From Notolepis coatsorum (taxonomy: Eukaryota; Chordata; Actinopteri; Aulopiformes; Paralepididae): a DNA stretch of 64,000 nt. Position numbers and translations under genes: made by a program. Below the pieces are notes generated by a model. That model did not search any database and was not told the origin of the DNA. It saw only the letters and a program-made list of their open reading frames with translations. Each line of letters begins with the position of its first letter. The stretch's first letter is position 1. The stretch is from NCBI GenBank assembly GCA_963971535.1, contig OZ020589.1, forward strand, positions 75,472,311-75,536,310. The letters are read 5' to 3'. Of this stretch, positions 56,227 through 64,000 are shown in pieces.

Positions 56227-56907
56227 CTACCCTACCAAAGGACGGGAAGCAGGAAAGGCCACAGACCCCAGAACCGCCTGGGAGACAGAACCCCCGGTCA
56301 TGTCCATGAGGTAAAACCTTACAAAGGGGCCCGGGGAGGACCATGAAGCTACAGCACAGATGTCCTCCACCGAGGCCCCACCCAGGAGAGCGGCAGAGGC
56401 AGCCACCCCACGAGTGGAGTGCGCCCTGATGCCCCCAGGGGGATCCTGCCCAGCCAATGTGTAGCAGAGGGCAATGCCCTCGCACAACCAATGGGACAGG
56501 CACTGTTTCGACAGTGCCTTACCGGCACGAGAATCACCGTAACAGACAAAAAGCTGATCGGTAACCCTGAGGTCCTGAGTACGGCTGAGGTAAATCCCCA
56601 AAGCACGGACCGGACATGACAGGTGAAGGCCTGCATCTAACTCACTAGTGTGAGGAGGAGGACGAAACGCCTGAACCACAATATCCTGGGAGCGGAAGGA
56701 ACTCCGGATATTCTTAGGCATGAAAGCAGGATTAGGTCGCAGAGTGGCACCGCAATCGGCCCGAAAAGACAGGCACTCTGGACGTACCGAGAGATCACAG
56801 AGCTCACCCACGCGTTTAGCGGAAGTGACAGCCAGCAGGAACGCGGTCTTGAAAGACAGCCGTTCCAACGGCGCCTGCTCGAGCGGCTCAAACGGGGCCA
56901 AGGACAA
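56227..56907 (-). CDS. DIRS tyrosine recombinase
   Basis: A 226-residue frame on the minus strand. It shows the tyrosine recombinase catalytic set: R32 in SAKRVGEL, H163 and R166 in RAHSTRGVAA, and Y199 in FVRFYLMDM. The WSSPGPF segment before it is typical of DIRS recombinases. The enzyme would integrate the circular DNA intermediate without target duplication. No stop or shift is seen from the Met to the stop, but similarity continues upstream of the Met (to about 56950). The first Met may therefore be internal to a longer ORF, and the copy may lack its N-terminal part. It lies downstream of RNase H, the usual DIRS order. Confidence 0.88.
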   Translation of the reverse strand: MSLAPFEPLEQAPLERLSFKTAFLLAVTSAKRVGELCDLSVRPECLSFRADCGATLRPNPAFMPKNIRSSFRSQDIVVQAFRPPPHTSELDAGLHLSCPVRALGIYLSRTQDLRVTDQLFVCYGDSRAGKALSKQCLSHWLCEGIALCYTLAGQDPPGGIRAHSTRGVAASAALLGGASVEDICAVASWSSPGPFVRFYLMDMTGGSVSQAVLGSVAFPASRPLVG

Positions 56908-57260
56908 CCGACCGAGGACTAATTGAAGATCGGAGCCAAGGAGCGTTGCACCGGCTTAACGCGGCGAGCGCCAAGCAGGAAACGCTTCACAAGAGGGTGG
57001 CTGAACAAAACAGTCCCCTCAATTCCCTCATGATAGGAGGATATAGCCGCCGCATATACCCTCACCGTCGAAGCCGACAGTCTACCAAGAAGAGACTGGA
57101 GATAACTCAGAACAGCATCCAGGGGGCAGGAGACTGGGTCCCAGCCCCCGCCTTACACCACTCTTGGAACGCATGCCATCTGCCCACGTAACCGCGACAG
57201 TGGAGGGAGCATGTGCACACCGGATGGTCTCAACCACCGAAGGGTCCATTCTCTCCAGCC

Positions 57261-59589
57261 TCACCCTCCCACTAGCCACACCAACAGCCGTTGGCCCAAC
57301 ATCGGAAACTGGAACAGTGACCCGTCGTGCTGTGAGAGGGCCGTCGCCGACCAAGGAATGACCCAAGGAGGAGCAACCAGAAGCTGGATCAAGACCGGGA
57401 ACCACACTGACTTGCCCCGGTCCGGCGCGACCAGGATCACCGTCCTGCGCTCCCTCCGTATCCGCTCCAACAGCTGACTCAACAGCTGTACAGGAGGAAA
57501 GGCGTACAGAAGACCGGGCGGCCATGGAAAGGTCGAGAAGGCATCCACCCCCAAGGGGGGATGATCCGCTCGACTGAGCGAGAACCACAAGGGGCACTTG
57601 TGAGAGCGTCGGCACGCAAACAGATCTACCGAGGCCTCCCCGAACCGATCCCAGATCTGTCTGACTATGTCGGGGCGGAGTTCCCACTTGTCGTAATGAG
57701 GACCGCCCCGAGACATCATATCCGCCCCCATATTCTCTGTACCAGGAATGTGGAGCGCCCTCAGACTGCGCAGCCTGCGGGATGCCCATAGCCAAAGTTC
57801 GACCGTCGCCCGGAGCAGGCGGATGGAACGAGTCCCACCCTGCCTGTTGATATACGCCGCTGCCGTCATACTGTCTGTCCTGACCAAAACGTGTTCGCCT
57901 ACCACCAGGTGGTCGAACCGTTTGAGGACCAGGAGGACCGCCTTCAACTCCAACACATTGATATGCGGGGTAGCTGGGCCAGCATGACCCGTCCAGCTGC
58001 CCCCCACTGCGTGGGTCCGACACGTCCCTCCCCAACCCGTGAGAGAGGCGTCGGTGAAGACCGTGACGTGTGAGCTCCTGCTGCCCATGGGGACCCCAAT
58101 GGTGAGGACACCCAGCCTCCTCCAGTGGGCGAGATCTCCCCATATCGACAAAGGAACCGTCAACCGTTTCCTTTTGTCCCTCACCGGATCTATTCTCATA
58201 GAGAGAAACCACCTCTGTATCCTCCTCATGAAGAGGAGGCCAAGAGGAACCACCGTGTGAGCAGATGCCATAATGCCTAGCAGACGCATCACTTGCAGCG
58301 CCGTGACCGTCCCTCCCAGACGGAAACCCCGAGCGCGTGACGGAGAACCACCCAACGCTGCTCCGAGAGGGTTGCAATCATGGGCCTTGACCTCAACGTC
58401 AAGCCCAAGTACTCCACCTGTTGACTGGGAAGAGGGGTACTCTTCTTCCAATTCACAGCAAAACCCATGCTGGTGAGGAATTCCACCACCAGCCTGGTAT
58501 GAGACCTGGCAACCTCCTCCGAACGACTGAGGAGTAAAATGTCGTCGAGATAGAATAGAACCCCCGACGACGTAAGGGCTCCAGCGCAGTCGCCACGCAC
58601 TTGGTGAATGTGCGGGGAGCCAGAGAATAACCGAACGGCATCCTCTGGTACTCGTACGCTACGCCCTGAAACAGGAACCGTAGGAATTTCCTGTGAGGAG
58701 GGTAAATGGGGATGTGAAAATATGCATCCTTCAGGTCTATGGAGGTGAACCAGTCTCCCCTCCTGACAGCAAGCAGAAGGAGTTTGACGGTCAACATTCT
58801 GAACGGTCGCGCTACAATCAACCGATTGAACGCGGACAGATCCAGTATAGGTCTGACCCCCCCTGTTTTCTTGGGTATCAGAAAATAACGGGAGTAGACG
58901 CCTGACATTGCGTCCTCTCTCGGAACCACAACGACGGCCTGCTTTGCCAACATAGATTGGATCTCGTCGGCCAGGGCTGTCACTGCTTCTGACCCTGACA
59001 ATAGGGTCGGCACCAAACCTGAGAACGGAGGGTGGGGTTGTGCGAACTGCAAAACAAGCCCCTCCCTCAACGTTCCCTCTATCCACCCATCCAGACGGCA
59101 TTCCCGTCGCCATATGTGAAAATAATCCCACAGCGCACCCGCCGTCAACTGACGCTGGGCCGCAAGGAACAGTAGATAGTTGGCCCGGTCCCTCCCGCTG
59201 TGCGACGCACCCAAGGGGGGACCCCGACAGAAAGGGCTGGTTTGATACGGGAGAAGCTGTCATCAAACTGGTTGACACACACCCCCCCCCCCCTGAACAC
59301 CCCTCTAGCGCATGCTGAGGAGTTGTTCCGCAGCTAGACACGCAAGGCCTGAGGACCCCATGGGCTCCTACATGCCGAAGCCCTGCAGTGATATTGCTAC
59401 CACCCAAATCACGCTCGCCTCTCCTTTGCAGACCACTGCCGCTGTGACGGGAGTGGGAGGCATCAGCGCGATACTCCGCCTGGCAAAGGCGAAGCCGGGG
59501 TAACCCTTGCTGTGCATTCAACAGAAGAGGCCTCGAGTCCCCCTGCTGACCACTGTAGCTAGTGGCAGCTGTAACACCAGGCTCATCCA
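57261..59589 (-). pseudogene. DIRS reverse transcriptase / RNase H, frameshifted
   Basis: At least three minus-strand frames are needed. RT begins near 59214 (YFLIPKKTGGVRPILDLSAFN, SIDLKDAYFHIPI, YQRMPFGYSLAPRTF). It shifts near 58560 to reach the catalytic FYLDDILLLSRS, then again near 58400. RNase H follows (VTVFTDASLTGWGG, NVLELKAVLLVL, VRTDSMTAAAYIN, HIPGTENMGADMMSR), then SVDLFACRRSHKCPLWFS and VDAFSTFPWPPGLLYAFPP, typical of DIRS. Separate point indels make it non-functional. The upstream part (59215-59589) joins gag across an L2 insertion. Confidence 0.9.
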
Positions 59590-61967
59590 ACACACAACGT
59601 GTGGTGCAGGAACCACGCGACAGAACATTCTCACGGACAGACCCAGGCGTCAGCGAGTACGCTGATACCGTTGTGAGTTATATAACAACAGTGGCAGATG
59701 GTATTGTCCTCACAAAGAAGGCGCGGGTTTTCCCAAACCAGAAGCCTTGGGTGGACAGCACTATAAGAGCAGCCCTGAACTCACGCACCACGGCTTATAA
59801 CCTGGGCAGAGAGTCAGGAAATATGGAAGAGTACAAGGCTTCAGTCTACACTCTGCGCAAGGCTGTTAAACTTGCTAAGAGGACATATGCTGAGAAACTG
59901 GAGACACAAATGGCACAAAACGACACAAGAGGCTTGTGGAGGGGACTGAAGACAATAACTGACTACAAAGTCAGCGCCCCCTCAATGGGGAGCGACGACG
60001 CCTCTCTCGCGGACAAACTCAACTCCTTCTACGCTCGGTTCGGTGTAGACAGTGTCGCCGCTAGCCCTCTGGCTAGTGACGTCACTGGCACACCGGCTGT
60101 TGTGGAGGGGGGGGGCAACCACGGGGGGGCGGGGGCGCTCTCTCGTTGTCGGAACACAGTTTGAGAAGAGCATTTATGCAGGTGAACACCAGGAAGGCTG
60201 CGGGCCCAGATGGTATAACAGGACGCATACTTAAGTCCTGTGCAAACCAGCTTGCCCCGGTGTTCACCGCCATATTTAATCAATCCCTGGCGGAGTCAGT
60301 AGTCCCTGCCTGCTTCAAGATGTCTACCATCATCCCGGTACCGAAGAAACCCTCCCCAATATGTCCAAATGACTACAGACCGGTGGCACTCACCTCTGTG
60401 GTCATGAAATGTTTCGAGAGGCTGGTCAAGGACCACATTTGTGCCTCTCTCCCCAGTGATATGGACCCTATGCAATTTGCATACAGAACAAACAGGTCCA
60501 CTGACGACGCGGTCTCCCAGGTACTGCACAGCACTCTCTCCCACCTTGACCGTCAGAAGGGGGGCTATGTGAGACTGTTGTTCATTGACTACAGCTCAGC
60601 GTTCAACACCATAGTCCCCACCAGACTGGTGGACAAGCTGATCGAGCTAGGTCTGAGCTCCGCCCTGAGCGCCTGGGTACTGGACTTTCTGAGTGAAAGA
60701 CCCCAGGCGGTCAGGGTGGGGGGTCAGACCTCCAACACCATCACCCTGAGCATTGGGTCCTCCCAGGGCTGTGTTCTAAGCCCCCTGCTGTACTCACTCT
60801 ACACACACGATTGTGTGGCCAAGTTCAGCTCCAACTCCATAGTGAAGTTCGCAGACGACACAGTGGTGGTGGGGCTGATCTCAGACAACGACGAGAAGGC
60901 CTACCGAGAGGAGGTTGAGGTACTGGAACGTTGGTGCCAGGACAACAGCCTGCTCCTGAACATTGGTAAAACCAAGGAGCTGATCGTGGATTATAGGAGA
61001 GGACAGCAGGAGACACACACACCACTGATGATTAACAGGGCTACCGTGGACAGGGTGAGCAGCTTCAAGTACCTGGGGGTCCACATCTCAGAGTATCTGA
61101 CATGGTCAACACACATAGACACAGTAGTAAAGAAAGCGAAGCAGCGCCTCTACCACCTGAGACAGTTAAGGAAGTTCAGAGTATCGGGGAAGATACTCCA
61201 GTCCTTCTACTCAGGAGCTGTAGAGAGCATCTTGACCGGAAACATCACTGCCTGGTATGGGAACAGCACGGCACAGGACAAGAAGGCCCTACAGAGAGTG
61301 GTGCGCTCAGCCGAGCGTACCACGGGTATTGCGCTACCTCCCATGCAGGCTCTATACAACAAGAGGTGCAAATCCAGAGCCTGCAGGATAATGAAAGACC
61401 CCCACCACCCCAATAACAGCCTGTTCCAGCTGCTGAGGTCAGGCAGACGCCTGCGAACCCCAGCTACTAGGACGGAGAGGCTTAGGCTAAGCTTCTTCCC
61501 CCAGGCCATCAGAGCCTTGAACAATGAACATTGAGAGACACAGAAACTGAACTATCCACACACAAGCACACACTAGCACATACACGACACGCACGCTGAG
61601 CACGCTCACACACTAGCAGCCACTTTAACACTCATGCCGCACACACGCACACTTATGGCCAGAGGAAAGGCCACTTAAATTAGTATAACATCAGGAACAG
61701 TGTATTGCACTACTAAAGCTACCTAGCATGTCCTATATGCTCTGTAAATAATATGTACAGATACCGAGATGGCACACCATGTACCTGTTTATTGCACTGT
61801 TGTTTTTTATTGGATTCTATTATATGTTGTACCACTGTATTTTTATTGGACTCTATTATATGTTGTACCACTGTATTGCACATCGTCGCGGGCAAGACCA
61901 GCCGCATTTCATTGTATACCTGTATGCCGTGACAATTAAAACTCTTGACTTGACTTGACTTGACTTG
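59590..61967 (+). mobile_element. L2-like LINE copy 3 (long, different subfamily)
   Basis: Inserted in DIRS gag. An 11-bp near-duplication, AGGCTCA(T/G)CCA, lies at 59579-59589 and 61968-61978. It ends in ACTTGACTTGACTTGACTTG repeats. It covers the end of the endonuclease-RT linker, the whole RT and the 3' UTR. The tail and RT sequence differ from copies 1 and 2. Confidence 0.88.
59640..61534 (+). pseudogene. L2-like LINE reverse transcriptase (ORF2 C-terminal two-thirds)
   Basis: 59640-60130 encodes KPWVDSTIRAALNSRTTAYN and LKTITDYK. After a shift in the G-runs near 60108-60140, a 462-residue frame (60146-61534) carries a full RT: AAGPDGITGRILKSCA, YRPVALTSVVMKCFERLV, FIDYSSAFNT (Asp149), GSSQGCVLSPLLYSLYTHD and FADDTVVVG (235-238, catalytic Asp pair), then FKYLGVHISEYLTWSTH and SFFPQAIRALNNEH. 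The start of the second frame is not an ATG, so it is part of an originally continuous ORF. The endonuclease is missing. It is transcribed opposite to the DIRS host element. Confidence 0.92.
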
Positions 61968-63321
61968 AGGCTCAGCCATCAACTGGGTGTCAACCCCTGT
62001 CCCCATGAGAAGTGAAGAATGGGGCCGCATACGCTTCAAGGAAGGTTCGCGGCCCGCAGCCAAAGGAGAACGATCAGAGCCCCGCTTCCGTGGGTAACAG
62101 AGAGAGGATTGAACGGGGAGCGGGCTGCTCGCGGCAAAGTGACGGCGGCTTGTTTTACCAAACTCGAATTCACCCAAAATGGCCGATCCCTCGGCCGCCA
62201 AGGCTTTCGGCCTTGTGGTACCCTGTTGACTCTCCACCCAGGGCACCACTGGCGGGGGAAACATGGCCGCCTGTCGAGGATCTCGCCACAGTCGTTGACG
62301 AGACCGTGCTCCCACCTCGCTGCACAGCGTGAGGCGGTGTAGGACCCAGATCAACAACCGCCTGCGCCTCCACAGAATGCCCAAAAAGACTATCTGTGGA
62401 AAAAGGAGTCGTGAGGAGAGAAAACCTATCCTCTTCCCCAAGAGGAGATTGCTCCAACCAAACATGCCTAACAACCAACGTTGATAGCATCCTAATCCTC
62501 CCCGCAGTTATAGCTTGCGACTGAGTCAAGATCTCCATAACACCACAAACATGAACCATGTTTACAATGTCGGCTGGACCCAAAGTCCTACTACCCGACG
62601 CCAATGTGGATAGGAAACTAGCCAGCTGAGCCATAACACTGGCCGCCGCCAAATACCATCCTGTAGCAGTATACAACTCATCCGTCCATACTGCCACCCT
62701 CCGAGCCGATTCGCTATCAAGCATCGGCCGGGCGGGACATCGTTCATCCCCGCCGGGGCACAGGAACAAAGCTACCTGGCTACTTAGCCACGGTACACCC
62801 GACCTGCACCCTGTTGTTAGCCCGTTCACCTGTGAAAAAGGTAAATAGGACTCAGCAAAACCCCCCACATCAACCACCGACTGACCTTCATCAATGAAGC
62901 TGGTAAGAGGAGGGAAAAGCGGTATCCCGCGGCGGGGATTATTAAAACAACGACCCATTTCAGCGTCAACGTTAGCATTAGCAGAAGTAGCAGTAGTAGC
63001 ATTAACGTTAGCAGCGTGCTCCAGGATTGCCAGGAAACCGTCCACTGCAGTGGAACGATCACCAAGCCGCCCCGGCCCTGGAGCCGAAACATACTCCACA
63101 GCATTACCAATACTGACATTGATGCCTAATGACACAGGCCTTACCTTTGTACAAGCCGAGTTGATAGTCAAACCTTGTACGCTGCCCCTCGGTCTGCCGC
63201 CGTCAGCCGAGGAAACATCAGCACAGGCCCAATGTGTCGCTGAAACATGCTCCGAAGATGCCAGGGAAAAGCAAACCTCCGGTAAGCTTTCAACATTACG
63301 AACCTTCTCTAATCTTTTCAT
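61968..63321 (-). pseudogene. DIRS gag-like ORF, broken
   Basis: A 383-residue frame starts at ATG 63321 and runs to 62170. After a shift it continues in another frame to about 61980 (KTSRRHFAASSPLPVQSSLC), where L2 copy 3 is inserted. It then resumes at 59589. It starts with a Lys/Glu-rich leader. The middle (about 180-310) contains ATGWYLAAASVMAQLASFLSTL and EQSPLGEEDRFSLLTTPFSTDSLFG, which match my recollection of fish DIRS gag proteins. The presumed role is nucleocapsid formation. It has no zinc knuckle, as usual for this group. Confidence 0.75.
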
Positions 63322-63371
63322 ACTACTAGTTACATACGGTGCACAGCATCCAATATGATGGAACGAAAATA

Positions 63372-63546
63372 GAGGAAGGGTGTTTGGTGACCAGGACCAT
63401 GGTCTTATAGGCTACGCCTCCATAGGGGCGGGACCCGGTCAGGTGTGGGTGCATAAGTTGTTTCGTGGTGGAGTACAGTAGGTACAGGAGATAAGGGGTA
63501 TCTCAATAGGCTTGAGCGGGACGCGATAAGCCATACGAAATATAAC
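63372..63546 (-). repeat. DIRS inverted terminal repeat, right, with outer end
   Basis: 63372-63524 is the complement of 54541-54693. The outer 22 bases (63525-63546, GATAAGCCATACGAAATATAAC) are side-specific and are the ones mirrored in the internal complementary region. Confidence 0.9.
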
Positions 63547-64000
63547 GTTAGTTAAATCGCCTGGTGGATGGTCGGGCGAGTTACACTCTCGCCAAAACCG
63601 GAAGTGCCGATCGGTGCGTCGAGGAAATCCCTCCGGCAGTGATATCTTGTTACGTGGCTCCAGACAAACACTATAGTGCATTTGGATCGCTTTCTAAAAT
63701 GTAATAATCTATATGATTTCGGCGTTTATTGCGCCATACAAACCGGAAATGGATGTAGGAGATTGGCGTCAAATAATTGGGATCTTTTTCCTCCAATCTT
63801 ATCGGCGAACGGTAAGAGGACAGTAACGTTATTTTCAGCCCGATTGTTTATTCATTTCACTGCAAACCATCTGATCAATATATCAACCCATACTAAATAA
63901 AGCCGTTACTGACGATCAAGGAATTATAAACGACCCCCCCCCCCTTTTCCTTCATGCATGATGAAGCCTGAGGATACTGAGAAACTACCACCTCAGACAA
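63547..64000. other. No gene seen
   Basis: Flank of the DIRS element. A short C-run lies at 63935-63944. No supported ORF or repeat. Confidence 0.5.

Larger units (their letters stand above)
53710..63546 (-). mobile_element. DIRS-type tyrosine-recombinase retrotransposon, broken by three L2-like LINEs
   Basis: Inverted terminal repeats lie at 54541-54693 and 63372-63524 (153 bp, one mismatch). An internal complementary region (54747-54848) contains the reverse complements of both extreme ends, the DIRS hallmark. Coding order on the minus strand is gag (61968-63321), RT/RNase H (57261-59589) and tyrosine recombinase (56227-56907). The outer left end is found at 53710-53724, beyond an L2 insertion. 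L2-like copies lie at 53725-54517, about 54960-56128 and 59590-61967. Confidence 0.9.

Noticed and set aside
57082..58377. 431-codon Gly/Arg/Ser-rich ORF
   Set aside because: Alternate frame of the DIRS RNase H region, where the true frame has clear RNase H motifs; high GC keeps the other frame open.

Overview
The window reads as vertebrate, most likely teleost fish, intergenic DNA. It is packed with the transposon mix typical of fish genomes: L2-like, CR1-like and L1/Tx1-like LINEs, DIRS, BEL/Pao, Gypsy-type and retrovirus-like LTR elements, hAT, PIF/Harbinger-like and TTAA-target DNA transposons, and long microsatellites. I recognise no host protein gene, rRNA, tRNA gene or CRISPR. Every convincing coding region belongs to a mobile element or endogenous retrovirus. 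Family assignments rest on motifs read directly; no database search was run.

Layout. 1-457 is a hAT-like copy cut by the window edge, inserted into the protease region of a minus-strand LTR retroelement (458-4133). That element has a gag, a -1 frameshift signal, a proline-tRNA primer binding site and one LTR. 4134-7100 is low complexity without genes. 7176-8525 (+) is an intact retroviral-type envelope ORF with no gag or pol beside it. 9568-18032 (-) is a nearly intact, young BEL/Pao element whose gag and pol are split only by one in-frame amber codon. 18170-19600 is a possible LTR that could belong to the envelope provirus.

20890-34056 is a nest. An L1/Tx1-like LINE (-) was invaded by a CR1-like LINE (-) with an esterase-type ORF1. 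That LINE was in turn invaded by a Harbinger-like fold-back element (24201-26116), a LINE 3' end (27550-28435, + strand) and a hAT-like element (29789-31900). 34057-42100 is mostly unassigned, with a candidate solo LTR and an L1 ORF1 fragment. 42106-43315 is a small Gypsy-type element with two differently deleted LTRs.

43386-53709 carries LINE fragments, three hAT-like elements (one nested in another), two TTAA-flanked elements, a minisatellite and a TATG microsatellite. 53710-63546 is a DIRS element (-) with inverted terminal repeats, an internal complementary region, gag, RT/RNase H and tyrosine recombinase. Three + strand L2-like LINEs sit inside it. The last 450 bases hold nothing recognisable.

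Points most worth a second look: the gag-pro frameshift signal, the orphan intact envelope ORF, the near-intact BEL element, the DIRS end recovered across an L2 insertion, and a perfect 75-bp palindrome in the Harbinger-like element.
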